Of a stretch of 64,000 nt of DNA, positions 34,598 through 43,648 are shown piece after piece. Both the position numbers and the translations under genes were made by a program. The stretch comes from Acrocarpospora catenulata (GTDB lineage Bacteria; Actinomycetota; Actinomycetes; Streptosporangiales; Streptosporangiaceae). The notes beneath the pieces were generated by a model, which was not told the DNA's origin, made no database searches, and worked only from the letters and a program-made list of their open reading frames with translations. The stretch is taken from assembly GCF_018476525.1 (NCBI RefSeq), contig NZ_JAHCST010000005.1:124001-188000 (forward strand), in the 5' to 3' direction. Each line of letters opens with the position of its first letter. Position 1 is the first letter of the stretch.

Positions 34598-35422
34598 ATG
34601 CCGGCCCCCCGTGAACTCAACCCCGACGCTGGTCCAGTCGCACTACTCGGCCATGAACTGCGGAAATATCGCCTGGCCCGAAAACTCTCCCAAGAGAAGC
34701 TCGCCGAAAAGATCAACTTCAGCGCCTCATTGATCGGATTCATCGAACGCGCCGACCGCGTCCCCCGCCGCGAGTTCATCGAGGTCTGCGAACAGGCCCT
34801 CGACCTCAACGGCGAACTCCTCCGCTTCTGGCCCCAGATCAGCAAGGAGGCCAGCCCCAAGTGGTTCCACGCCTGGCTGGACATCGAACCCCAGGCGCGC
34901 ACGCTCCGAACCTGGGAACCCAATCTTGTTCCCGGCCTGCTTCAGACGGAGGAATACATGCGTGCGGTACTGAGCGGGCGCCCTGGCATGACCAGGGAGA
35001 AGTTCGAGGAACTCGTGGTCGCCCGGCAAACTCGCCAGGCGATCTTCACTCGGTCGAACCCACCCATCTTCTGGGCGGTTCTCGATGAAACTGTGCTTTG
35101 GCGCCCCCTGGGCGGCAAAGATGTAATGCGACGCCAGCTAGAGCAGCTTGCCGAGATGGCAGACCATCCCTTCGTAAGCATCCAGGTGGTTCCTCTGGCC
35201 AGTGGTTCAACTGCGGGGCTCCTTGGAGCCTTCGTCATCGCCCAGCTACCGTCACAGCCTGATACCGTATACGTCGAATCCCCGGCAAAGGGATACGTCA
35301 CCGATCGCCCGAGCGACGTCGCCGTCATCAATGACAGATACGAGGCATTGCGTGCCGACGCGCTTCCGGCTCGTGCATCGATTGAGCTGATCAGAGAGAC
35401 GATGGTGAAGAGATGGACGTGA
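34598..35422 (+). CDS. XRE-family regulator with DUF5753 domain (WhiJ/AbaA-type)
   Basis: 274 aa. HTH LRKYRLARKLSQEKLAEKIN and SASLIGFIERADRVP; DUF5753 domain beginning WLDIEPQARTLRTWEP with LVPGLLQTEEYMRAVL. ATG at 34598 is preceded by GGAGG with 4-nt spacing. Immediately followed by a DUF397 partner, the classical actinomycete pair in which the small protein modulates the regulator. Confidence 0.92.
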   Translation: MPAPRELNPDAGPVALLGHELRKYRLARKLSQEKLAEKINFSASLIGFIERADRVPRREFIEVCEQALDLNGELLRFWPQISKEASPKWFHAWLDIEPQARTLRTWEPNLVPGLLQTEEYMRAVLSGRPGMTREKFEELVVARQTRQAIFTRSNPPIFWAVLDETVLWRPLGGKDVMRRQLEQLAEMADHPFVSIQVVPLASGSTAGLLGAFVIAQLPSQPDTVYVESPAKGYVTDRPSDVAVINDRYEALRADALPARASIELIRETMVKRWT

Positions 35423-35625
35423 AGGACGAGCTGGCGAACGCCGCTTGGCGCAAGGCGTCATTCTCAGGAGACAATGGGGGAAACTGCATCGAAGTGGCTC
35501 CCCTCTCCAACGGCCGAGTCGGCATTCGCGACACCGAAGCCCCGAACCAGCAGCCATTCGTCGTGAGCGCCACCGCATGGAAAGCTTTTGTGGACGCCGC
35601 GAAGTCGGGCGACTTCGACTTCTAG
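35413..35625 (+). CDS. DUF397 domain protein
   Basis: 70 aa: WRKASFSGDNGGNCIEVAPL and VGIRDTEAP, then WKAFVDAAKSGDFDF are textbook DUF397. Overlaps the XRE gene by 10 bp. Partner protein of the upstream regulator, by analogy with WhiJ-associated small proteins. Confidence 0.95.
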   Translation: MDVKDELANAAWRKASFSGDNGGNCIEVAPLSNGRVGIRDTEAPNQQPFVVSATAWKAFVDAAKSGDFDF

Positions 35626-35714
35626 AGAAACTTAATGGCGGGGGTTACGGGGGCTGTGAGCCCAGGTCGGTAACGGCAAGAATCCGAGGTTCCAAAGGGA
35701 TCGGATTCGCGGCT

Positions 35715-36218
35715 TCAGCCCCGTTCCCAATGCCACAGGCGCTCGCCGTCCTCGAAGAGGTCCGTCGGCCGCAGGCCAATCCTGGCCGCCACCTTCATGG
35801 ACGCCTCGTGACCAGGGTGGATGTGAGCCTGTAGGAGACCGACGCCCCGGCCACGCAGCCATTCGGCCACCGCACCAGCGGCCTCCGAAGCGTACCCGCG
35901 CCCCTGCCAGGCCGTCCCCACCACCCACGCGACCTCGGCCCGCCGCTCTCCCTCGGTCACAGTCGCTTGGACGGTCCCCACCGCTCGGCCATCTTGCCTG
36001 CGCCGCAGGATCCAATTGAGCCAGTCCTGCCGGCCGTCCGGGGAACGTCCCGTGCCCAGCCTGGCGTACCGGGCCCGCAGGTCGCCCAGGCCCGGCGGCC
36101 CTCCCCCGATGAACGCATACAGTTCCTCGCTGGCGAGGACACCCACCATGTCGTCTGCGTCCTCCACGGTGAGGGGCGTGAGCGTGAGCCGGGGCGCCTC
36201 GATCCGCTCGGCGGTCAT
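35715..36218 (-). CDS. GNAT family N-acetyltransferase
   Basis: 167 aa. Begins RLTLTPLTVEDADDM, acetyl-CoA loop WQGRGYASEAAGAVAEWL and IHPGHEASMKVAARIGLR are RimJ/RimL-like. ATG at 36218 gives a compact GNAT; an upstream start would add a Gly-rich tail. Substrate unknown. Confidence 0.85.
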   Translation of the reverse strand: MTAERIEAPRLTLTPLTVEDADDMVGVLASEELYAFIGGGPPGLGDLRARYARLGTGRSPDGRQDWLNWILRRRQDGRAVGTVQATVTEGERRAEVAWVVGTAWQGRGYASEAAGAVAEWLRGRGVGLLQAHIHPGHEASMKVAARIGLRPTDLFEDGERLWHWERG

Positions 36219-36379
36219 GCCACGGCCGCCACCACTGCCCTGATCCACGTACTGAGTCTTCCGCAGGGCCAAGCTCGTCCGCCAGCCGGTCTCCCCAAGG
36301 TCACGGGGGTTGGAGGTCCAACCCTCGGCGTCCGCCCGCGCGTCCGCGGTGGGCTCGCATCACCGCGCCACCAGCCCCT

Positions 36380-36994
36380 TTACGATCGGCCACTGCTCCT
36401 CCTGCCAGACGGCGATGGTGATTCCGGGACGAGGCGGTCCACGGCTCGTTCGACCAGTTCGTGCAGGCGTTGTTCGCCGAACACCTCGGGCAGGGTGAGC
36501 TGTTCCACGATGAGCCAGTTCATGGCCAGGTAGAGCACCTCCACTGTGGTGGCGTCGCCGGGGAGACCCGAGCTCAAGTGGTAGTCGATGTTGGCGTCGA
36601 GGTCGGCTCTGATCTGCCGGGTGAGCACGGCACGCAGGTCCGGGCGGCGGGTGGCCTCTAGCCGGAGTTCCAGAAGGGCGAGGTAGCCGGTGCGGAAGCC
36701 GGTGATCCGGCCCACCAGGTCGTGCATGAGCTCGGTGACCCGGTTGCGGTCGCGGGGCCCTTCGAGGCTTCGCGCGGTGGTCACGGCGTCGGGAGTCAGA
36801 TGCTCGTAGATGCGCGCTCCCGCCTGAGTGAGTAGATCGTCACGGTTGGAGAAGTAGTTCGAGGACGTTCCAGGAGGAACTTCGGCCTGCCCATCGACGG
36901 CGCGGAAGGTCAGCCCACGCGCACCTTCGCGTGCCAGAACGTCGATGGCGGCATCCAACAACGCCGCCCGCCTCGCAGGATTCTGTCGCACCAC
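36380..36994 (-). CDS. TetR-family regulator
   Basis: About 204 aa. HTH segment LLDAAIDVLAREGARGLTFR and GTSSNYFSNRDDLLTQA; TetR_C-like helical domain. GTG at 36994 (or 36991) starts just before QNPARRAALL; longer frames add unlikely sequence. Divergent from the reductase gene at 37068, its probable target. Confidence 0.88.
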   Translation of the reverse strand: MVRQNPARRAALLDAAIDVLAREGARGLTFRAVDGQAEVPPGTSSNYFSNRDDLLTQAGARIYEHLTPDAVTTARSLEGPRDRNRVTELMHDLVGRITGFRTGYLALLELRLEATRRPDLRAVLTRQIRADLDANIDYHLSSGLPGDATTVEVLYLAMNWLIVEQLTLPEVFGEQRLHELVERAVDRLVPESPSPSGRRSSGRS

Positions 36995-37067
36995 GCTTTG
37001 ACACCACTCCAGTTGTAGTACTACGTTCAAACCACTACACACAGAGTACTTCAACCGGAGTAATCGC

Positions 37068-37640
37068 ATGCGCAAGTTGGTCTACTACGTCGGCATGAGC
37101 ATCGACGGCTACATCGCAGGCCCCAGCGGAGAGTTCGACTTCTATCCCATACCGAACGACCTGGGCGCCTGGCTGGCCAGTGAGTACCCCGAGACCTTGC
37201 CCACCCACATACGCTCCCAAATAGCCCTCGACGCCCCAAACAAACACTTCGACACAGTGATCATGGGCAAGTCCACCTACCAGCCCGCCCTCGACGTCGG
37301 TATCACCAGCCCCTACGCCCATCTCAAGCAGTACGTCGTATCAACCACGATCCCCACGATCGACGACCCATCCGTGGAACTCGTCCGCGACAACCCTGCC
37401 GAACTCGTCCGCGAACTCAAGAAACAGGAAGGCTCGGACGTCTGGCTCTGCGGCGGCGGCACCCTCGCGGGCTCACTGCTGCCCGAACTGGACGAACTGG
37501 TCATCAAGACCTACCCAGTCATCGCGGGAGCCGGCATCTCCGCCATCACCGGAGCCTTCCAACCCACACTCTTCACCCCCACCCAGACCCAATCTTTCAG
37601 CAACGGCACATCCGTGACGTGGTACGGCCGCGCGACCTGA
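37068..37640 (+). CDS. dihydrofolate-reductase-like (RibD C-terminal) protein
   Basis: 190 aa. YYVGMSIDGYIAGPSGEFDF start, VIMGKSTYQPA, WLCGGGTLAGSLL and KTYPVIAGAG are hallmarks of the RibD_C/YyaP branch, NADPH-linked reductases of mostly unknown substrate. ATG 37068 is preceded by AACCGGAG. Probably controlled by the divergent TetR. Confidence 0.9.
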   Translation: MRKLVYYVGMSIDGYIAGPSGEFDFYPIPNDLGAWLASEYPETLPTHIRSQIALDAPNKHFDTVIMGKSTYQPALDVGITSPYAHLKQYVVSTTIPTIDDPSVELVRDNPAELVRELKKQEGSDVWLCGGGTLAGSLLPELDELVIKTYPVIAGAGISAITGAFQPTLFTPTQTQSFSNGTSVTWYGRAT

Positions 37641-37673
37641 CTCCTCGCCGCGGTGCCGTCTGGTCGAGGGTTG

Positions 37674-38282
37674 CTATCCGCTGGTGGTGCGCGGCGGCAG
37701 GTGCACGGTCATGAGGAACTCGCAGGGCTCGGTGCCGCCGCCTCGGTAGGTGTGGGGGACGTCGGCGTCGAAGGTGGCGGTGGCTCCGGCGGGGACCTGG
37801 TGCTCGGTGCCGTCGAGGACGAGGATCAGGCAGCCGTGGGTGACGCTGACGGTCTCCACGACCCCGGTCGGGTGCGGGTGGCTGGGGTACGCCTCACCGG
37901 GGTGCAGGCGCCAGCGCCACACCTCCACCGGTGCCGGGCCGCTGGTGGTCAGCATGAGGCGGACCTCGCCGCCGAGCTCTCCGGTCCACAGGGGTTCGAC
38001 GTCGGCGGTCTCGACGATCTGGATGTCCCGGTGCTGGGGACCTTCGGTGAGGGCCGACACCGACATGCCCAGGGCGTCGGCGAGGCGCACCAGCGTGGCC
38101 AGGTTGGGGTTACCCTGGGCGTTCTCCAGGCTGACCAGCGCGCCCTTGCTCACCTGCGCCCGGCTGCTGAGCTGCTCCGCGGTCAGGCCCGCCCGCAGCC
38201 GGGCCGCCTTCACGTTGGACGCCACCGCCTGCAGAGCCGTCGTCATCTGCCCCACTGCTTCCCGTTCCTCCTCTGCGGTCAT
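37674..38282 (-). CDS. XRE-cupin regulator
   Basis: 202 aa. HTH VKAARLRAGLTAEQLSSRAQ with KGALVSLENAQGNPNLATL, then a C-terminal cupin (PHPTGVVETVSVTHGCLILV; GATATFDADVPHTYRG). Such proteins sense small ligands and often control a divergent transporter, here EamA 41 bp away. Confidence 0.9.
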   Translation of the reverse strand: MTAEEEREAVGQMTTALQAVASNVKAARLRAGLTAEQLSSRAQVSKGALVSLENAQGNPNLATLVRLADALGMSVSALTEGPQHRDIQIVETADVEPLWTGELGGEVRLMLTTSGPAPVEVWRWRLHPGEAYPSHPHPTGVVETVSVTHGCLILVLDGTEHQVPAGATATFDADVPHTYRGGGTEPCEFLMTVHLPPRTTSG

Positions 38283-38323
38283 TTTAATGTACGCTCTGGT
38301 CGTTCTATTGAAAGGCCTCTGTC

Positions 38324-39160
38324 GTGACCGCTCTCCTGCTGGCCCTGGCCAGCTCCCTCGCCTACGGCTGTGCCGACTTCCTCGGCGGGCTCAGCGCCCG
38401 CGGCGCGCACGTCCTGCGCACCGTCATCATCGCAGCCCCCGCCAGCCTCGCCATCGAACTCGCCCTCTGGCCCCTCCTCGGCGCGCACTGGAGCCCGGCT
38501 GCCCTGGCCTGGGGCGCCGCCTCCGGAGTCGCATCGGCCGCGGCCTTCGCACTGCTCTACCGCACCCTGGCCGTCGGCCCCATGAGCGTGCTCTCTCCCG
38601 TGACCGCACTGGTCTCCGCGGTCCTACCGGTCGGCCTCGGCCTGGCCCAAGGTGAACAACTCACCACGTACGCCCTGCTCGGCCTCCCGCTCGCGCTGAC
38701 AGCCGTGGTCCTGGTCAGCGCCGGCCCCGGCACAGGCGCCTCCCGCCCCAGCCGCACCGCCCTGCTGCTGGCCCTGGGCGCGGGCACCGCCATCGCCGCC
38801 CAGCTCATCTGCCTCCATCAGGCTCCCACCGACAGCGGCCTCGCCCCTCTCATCACCGGCCGCGCCGTCTCCTCCGCCCTCGTCCTGACGGTAGCCGCCC
38901 TACTCCGCAAACGCCTGGGCCCCCAACGCCCGGCCCTCGCCCTCTGCGCCGCCGCGGGAATGCTCGACTCCCTGGCCAACCTCGCCTTCCTCCTGGCCGC
39001 CCGCACCGGCGACCTCTCCGTCGTTGCCGTCATCACCGCCCTCTACCCGGCCGGCACCGTCCTCCTGGCCCGAATCGTCCTGACCGAACGCATCCACCAC
39101 ACCCAACTGACCGGCCTCGGCATCGCCGCCGTCGCCGTCAGCCTCCTCGCCCTCAACTGA
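38324..39160 (+). CDS. EamA/DMT-family transporter
   Basis: 278 aa with about ten membrane helices in two EamA halves (LALASSLAYGCADFLGG; LGPMS-type region at VGPMSVLSPVTALVSAVLPV). Exports metabolites or amino acids. GTG start after GAAAGG. Expected target of the divergent XRE-cupin. Confidence 0.88.
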   Translation: MTALLLALASSLAYGCADFLGGLSARGAHVLRTVIIAAPASLAIELALWPLLGAHWSPAALAWGAASGVASAAAFALLYRTLAVGPMSVLSPVTALVSAVLPVGLGLAQGEQLTTYALLGLPLALTAVVLVSAGPGTGASRPSRTALLLALGAGTAIAAQLICLHQAPTDSGLAPLITGRAVSSALVLTVAALLRKRLGPQRPALALCAAAGMLDSLANLAFLLAARTGDLSVVAVITALYPAGTVLLARIVLTERIHHTQLTGLGIAAVAVSLLALN

Positions 39161-39172
39161 CCGTCGGCGAGC

Positions 39173-39532
39173 TCAGCTGTCCCGTCGGCGGTCGATGTTC
39201 ACGTCCCTGGCCTGGCCGATCTGGATGTTGTCGCCGCCGATCCAGGAGTTGGACACTACTTGGCTTCCCGGGGCCGGCTTCGCTTCCGGTGTCGCGGATC
39301 CTGAATCCTGCGTACGTTCCGGTTCTGCTTTGGAAAGGAGTAGCGCTTGCCGGGACAGAACGATGCCGTACCCGGCGAGGCCCAGGCCGATGAGGCCGAT
39401 GAACGCGCCGATGACGCTGGCGGTCTTGTCGGCGTCGTCCAATCCGACTTTTACGAAATAAGCGGCTAAACCGGCCAAGGCTAGGCCGGTGAGCAATCCG
39501 ACGATTGCCCACAACAACCGTGAACGTGCCAT
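39173..39532 (-). CDS. small membrane protein with GGDNIQIG motif
   Basis: 119 aa. Two membrane helices (LLWAIVGLLTGLALAGLAAY; VIGAFIGLIGLGLAGYGIVL), a Pro/Glu-rich linker, and a C-terminal WIGGDNIQIGQARDVNIDR segment. The same motif opens the 998-aa NTPase encoded 15 bp upstream (RIGGHNIQIGRVDGD). The membrane topology would put the motif on one side as a tether. GGAGA lies 11 nt before the ATG. No known function; a membrane partner of the NTPase is inferred. Confidence 0.75.
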   Translation of the reverse strand: MARSRLLWAIVGLLTGLALAGLAAYFVKVGLDDADKTASVIGAFIGLIGLGLAGYGIVLSRQALLLSKAEPERTQDSGSATPEAKPAPGSQVVSNSWIGGDNIQIGQARDVNIDRRRDS

Positions 39533-39547
39533 GGGCTGGATTATCTC

Positions 39548-42544
39548 CTATCTGTCTGGTTTGCCGACCAGGTGCAGGATGAAGTGTGCCTTTGCCAAGG
39601 AGTTGTGGTACCTGCCGGGAAACTGCTGGTTCATCTCCTTGTAGACCTCGATGAGTTCGACTGTCGCGGCTCGGAGCTCGCTGCTTGATTCGCACGATCG
39701 CAGGTACGACAGGAGGCTGTGGGCGAGACTGCGGAGACAGGCCGCGCGGTCTGTTTCGGCCAGTGTTCGGGTGATGGAGAGGACCTCGCGTCTGGCCTCC
39801 CTGGCGGCCAGGTGGTCGCCTGCGGTGGTCAGGTAGTTCCCCAGGCTGATGAGGGACCTGGCCAGGTCGGCGAGGTGACCGGCGGGCTCGGTTTCGGCGA
39901 GCGGGCGGATGATCTCGATGCTTTCCCTGGTTACATTGATCGCGGCCAGGGTGTCCCTGGACGTGGCGAGCACGGTTCCCCAGTTGAACAGGGACAGGGC
40001 CAGGAGGGGAAGGTAGGTGCGGGGTTCCGCCTCGGTGAGCGCACGGATGATGGCGACCGCTTCCTGGAGGGATTCGAGCGCGCTGTCCACGGCACCGATG
40101 TCCGCCAGGAAAAGCCCGAAATTGATAAGAGAGCGGCCGAGGTAGGGAATGAAGGCGTCGGGTTCGGCCTCGGCCAGCGTACGGGAGATGGTGACGGCTT
40201 CCCGGGCGGCTTCAAGGGCGGCGAACTGTTCTCCGACGTCCCTCAATCGACCTCCCAGGTTGATCAGGGATGTGGCCAGATCGGGGAGGAAGGCGTCCGG
40301 CTCGGCTTGGGCGAGGATACGCAATATGGCCACGGCCTCACGGGTGGCCTCCACCGCGCCCTGCGGATCTCCCACGTTGGACAGGCGTAAACCCAGATTG
40401 TTCAGGCTTTTCGCGAGGTGGGGACGGTAGGCATCGGGCTCCTCCTCGGCGAGGGTGCGGTGAATGGCCGTCGCTTCACGGGCGTGGTCGAGCGCCGCCC
40501 GGAAATCACCGACTTTGGAGAGCGCGGACCCGAGATTGCTCAGGGCCCCCGCCAGATTGGGCAGATATGCGCCGGGCTCCGCCTCGGCCGGCATTCGGTG
40601 AATGCTCATGGCCTCGCGCGCGGATTCGACCGCGCCTTGCGGATCTCCGGTTTCGAACCGGCGGTTGCCCAGATCGGTGAGAGCGGCGGCGAGCAGGGGC
40701 CGGAACGTCGGGTTCACTTCGGCCATGATCCGAAAGAGGTCGGTGGCCCGCTGGGTGGCCTTGAGCGCGGTGGTCCGGTCGCCCGTCGCCGACAGGTGGT
40801 TGCCGAGGTAATACAGGGCGGTGGCGTAGTCGGGGATACGGCGCGGGTCGATTTCGATGAGCTGCGCGTACCGGGCGGCGGCCAGCGAGGTCATGTGCAG
40901 CGCGAGCTGCCGGTCTCCGACCTCCGCGAGGCGATTTCCGAGCGACTCCAGGGCCAGGGCGTACTCGTGAATACGCGATTCGGATGGGGGCGCTTCGCTG
41001 TGGATTCGCACCGCTTCGAGGGCGGCGTCCAGTGCTCCTTTCCGGTCCCCGGCCGCTGCCCGCGACGCTCCCAGCTTTCTCAACTGGGCGGCGCGAACCT
41101 CGGGGGTCGCGTCGGAGGGCAGTTCCCGTACGATCCGCTCCGCGAGGTCACGCCTCGGCCGCAGAAGTTCGACGCTCTGCTCGGGCAGGGCATCCAGTAC
41201 GGCGATGGCCTGGTCAAGGGTGGCGTGACGCACGACGGCGGCGACCACGGGCGCGCCGGCGTGGGAGGCGGCCGGGCCGGCGGCGAGGGCGAAGAAGGCG
41301 GCACGGGGGGAGGTGTGCCGGTTCGCCGTGGCGGCGAGCATGATCAGGCCTTGGCGGGTCTCGGCCGGGGTGGCGTGGCCGAACAGCTCGGTCAGGAGTT
41401 CGGTGGTGTGCGGGCGGCTCAGCTGGGCGGCGAGGAAGTCCTCGGCGAAGCGGTCGGGGCGGAGCGGAGGCAGGACGGCGTGGCCTGTCCCGGAGGCGTC
41501 CGGTGGGTAGAGACGGCGGTGGGCGCCCAGGAGGGATTCGGCTTCGGCGTCGCCGTCCGCGAGGTGGGCGCGGCGGAGCCAGGAGCGGGCGCGGGCGGTG
41601 TCGTCGAGCGGGCCGAACAGGCAGGCGACCAGGACCATGCGCTCGATGCGCGAGGTGTCCGCCGGGTCGGCGTGCCAGTAGCGGCGCTCGTGGTCGAGCA
41701 GGAAATCGGACAGGTCGTCCAGGCCCGGGAGCGGGACGTCGTCGTACCTGGCGCACAAAGCGGCGAGAGCCGTCATGTGCACGGTCAGGGGGGATTGGAC
41801 ACTTTTCAGATGATGGGGCACCGGGATCGGCGCCTGGTTCGACGCCAGTTCCGGGAGGTGCTGCCCGAAGGCGGCGACGGCGTCGTTGAACATCTCGTCG
41901 ACCGGTCCGGCGTCGTACGCGGTCAACGCGATCGGGGCGGGCAGGTCGATCGCGGATCTGGTCAGTTCGGCCCGGATGCTCTCCCATAGTTCGGCCTGGG
42001 GCCGGGCCAGGAGCAGGATCCGCAGCCGGTGGTTACCGCACCGGCGTACCAGGTCGTCCACCAGCTCGACCAGTACGGGGAGCGGCCAGCGCTCGGCGTA
42101 GTCGACCACGACGAGGAGCCCTTCGCGGTCGGTCGTCTCGGCGGGTTTGATGTGGTCCGGCGTTGTTGTCCTGGGGACGGCCTGCGCGACTGTCCATCCC
42201 TTCGTATGCGCGCCGGTCGCCAGGTGCGCGGCCAGGCGGGTTTTCCCATGCCCGCCCGGCGCGTGGATGAGCACCATTGAGGCCGGTTCGTCGTCTTCAT
42301 GCAGCCAGTGCCTGATGTGCTGCTCGACGTCGGGGCGGCGCCGGTACGGGACGATCTCCCGGCGGGCGTCGAGCAGGTATGACGGGGTACGGCGCGAGCG
42401 AGGCACATGGGCGATGGCTCGCGGTTCGAGGAGCTCCAGCCGGTAACCGGGGCGATCGAGGAAGATGGCGAGATCCCCGTCGACGCGGCCGATCTGAATG
42501 TTGTGGCCGCCGATGCGGGAATTGTCCACCCGCTGAGTCGTCAC
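39548..42544 (-). CDS. P-loop NTPase with TPR repeats (STAND-like)
   Basis: 998 aa. N-terminal GGHNIQIG motif (residues 12-19), Walker A HAPGGHGKTRL (about 94-104), Walker B GLLVVVDYAE (about 142-151), then LRILLLARP. After a helical region, from about residue 480 roughly ten repeats of 46 residues follow the pattern SLxNLGxRLxxVGDxxxALE, kinesin-light-chain/TPR-like, to near the C-terminus. This is the architecture of STAND regulators: ATP switch plus repeat sensor. No effector domain such as nuclease, TIR or protease is recognisable. GTG start, overlapping a vestigial ORF's stop. Pairs with the downstream membrane gene. Confidence 0.85.
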   Translation of the reverse strand: MTTQRVDNSRIGGHNIQIGRVDGDLAIFLDRPGYRLELLEPRAIAHVPRSRRTPSYLLDARREIVPYRRRPDVEQHIRHWLHEDDEPASMVLIHAPGGHGKTRLAAHLATGAHTKGWTVAQAVPRTTTPDHIKPAETTDREGLLVVVDYAERWPLPVLVELVDDLVRRCGNHRLRILLLARPQAELWESIRAELTRSAIDLPAPIALTAYDAGPVDEMFNDAVAAFGQHLPELASNQAPIPVPHHLKSVQSPLTVHMTALAALCARYDDVPLPGLDDLSDFLLDHERRYWHADPADTSRIERMVLVACLFGPLDDTARARSWLRRAHLADGDAEAESLLGAHRRLYPPDASGTGHAVLPPLRPDRFAEDFLAAQLSRPHTTELLTELFGHATPAETRQGLIMLAATANRHTSPRAAFFALAAGPAASHAGAPVVAAVVRHATLDQAIAVLDALPEQSVELLRPRRDLAERIVRELPSDATPEVRAAQLRKLGASRAAAGDRKGALDAALEAVRIHSEAPPSESRIHEYALALESLGNRLAEVGDRQLALHMTSLAAARYAQLIEIDPRRIPDYATALYYLGNHLSATGDRTTALKATQRATDLFRIMAEVNPTFRPLLAAALTDLGNRRFETGDPQGAVESAREAMSIHRMPAEAEPGAYLPNLAGALSNLGSALSKVGDFRAALDHAREATAIHRTLAEEEPDAYRPHLAKSLNNLGLRLSNVGDPQGAVEATREAVAILRILAQAEPDAFLPDLATSLINLGGRLRDVGEQFAALEAAREAVTISRTLAEAEPDAFIPYLGRSLINFGLFLADIGAVDSALESLQEAVAIIRALTEAEPRTYLPLLALSLFNWGTVLATSRDTLAAINVTRESIEIIRPLAETEPAGHLADLARSLISLGNYLTTAGDHLAAREARREVLSITRTLAETDRAACLRSLAHSLLSYLRSCESSSELRAATVELIEVYKEMNQQFPGRYHNSLAKAHFILHLVGKPDR

Positions 42545-42615
42545 CGGGCGTCAACTTCGCGCCCCGCCGGGGGATCAATCCGATGGGTAGCCGGTAATAG
42601 TCGCGAACGCGCCAT
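42541..42615 (-). pseudogene. vestigial copy of the 119-aa membrane gene start
   Basis: A 24-codon ORF, MARSRLLPATHRID...DAR, whose first seven codons and upstream sequence match the membrane gene at 39532 (24-bp match around CCATGGGCTGGATT with two differences). It stops exactly at the NTPase start (GTGA). It looks like the stump of a deleted paralogue, now perhaps acting as a leader peptide coupling translation of the NTPase. Confidence 0.55.
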
Positions 42616-42647
42616 GGGCTGGATTCTCACCCTTGGGCGCGGGCCGT

Positions 42648-43646
42648 TCAACTGGGGGAGTGGCCGCGCTGGGAGGTGCGGTAGAGCCACCACAGGGAGG
42701 GCACGACCAGCAGGGCGCCGATCGCCAGTGCGCCGAGCGTCGCGGCCAGGACGGTTTCGGTGGCCGCCGCGCGGTCGAGGGTCACGCCGGGAAGCAGTTC
42801 CGGGTACTGGCCGACGCCCCAGCCCCAGAGCAGACCGACCACGGCGAGCGCGGCGGTCAGCCGTACGGCGAGGTAGGCGCGGCGCCAGAGGAGGGGGAGG
42901 GAGGCCAGGCCGGATACGACCGACAGCACCAGGAGGGGGAGGGCGCGGCCGGTGGTGAGTTCGGTGAGCAGGCGTGGGGCGTCGAGCCAGAGGACGATCA
43001 GGCCCGCGGCCGAGAGCAGGCCGACCAGGCAGCCCGTGATCAGGGCGCGGCGGCGGAAGGCCTCGGCGAGGTCGTGCCGGCCGAGCCGCTGGGCGTCGCG
43101 GGTGAGGAAGACGGCGGCCAGGTAGGCGGTGACGCCGACCGCGAGCAGTCCCGCGATGATCGAGGTCGGGTTGTTCCAGCTGGTCACCAGATTACCTTCG
43201 GCGATTCCCGGGGGCACCCGGCGGGAGGCCACCGCACCGGCCGCCGTACCCAGGAAGTACGGCGTGACCAGCGAGGAGAACGCGAAGGCCGCGCCGAACA
43301 GGCGCTGCTGCCAGAGGCGGGTGCTGACCTTGCGGAAGGCGAAGGCGGAGCCTCTGGCGATGATGCCGAGCGCGACCAGGGTGAGCGGGATGTAGAGCGT
43401 GGAGGCGACCGCGGCGAAGACCGACGGGATGCCGGTCCACATCAGCACGATCACGAAGATCAGCCAGACGTGGTTGGCCTCCCAGACCGGGCCGATGGAG
43501 TGCTCGACCAGCTCGCGTTGCGGGCGCCCGGCCGCGGATCGCCCGGCCAGCAGATCCCAGATGCCGCCGCCGAAATCGGCTCCGGCGAACAAGGCGTAGG
43601 CGGTCAGGCCGATCCACAGGACGACGATCATGATCTCGGGAAGCAT
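42648..43646 (-). CDS. cydB: cytochrome bd oxidase subunit II
   Basis: 332 aa, eight to nine membrane helices. MLPEIMIVVLWIGLTAYALF start, GADFGGGIWDLLAG, PVWEANHVWLIF and WNNPTSIIAGLLAVG are CydB signatures. ATG at 43646 lies 3 bp after the cydA stop. A longer frame running back through cydA is only antisense-free shadow reading in another frame. Confidence 0.95.
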   Translation of the reverse strand: MLPEIMIVVLWIGLTAYALFAGADFGGGIWDLLAGRSAAGRPQRELVEHSIGPVWEANHVWLIFVIVLMWTGIPSVFAAVASTLYIPLTLVALGIIARGSAFAFRKVSTRLWQQRLFGAAFAFSSLVTPYFLGTAAGAVASRRVPPGIAEGNLVTSWNNPTSIIAGLLAVGVTAYLAAVFLTRDAQRLGRHDLAEAFRRRALITGCLVGLLSAAGLIVLWLDAPRLLTELTTGRALPLLVLSVVSGLASLPLLWRRAYLAVRLTAALAVVGLLWGWGVGQYPELLPGVTLDRAAATETVLAATLGALAIGALLVVPSLWWLYRTSQRGHSPS

Positions 43647-43648
43647 GG

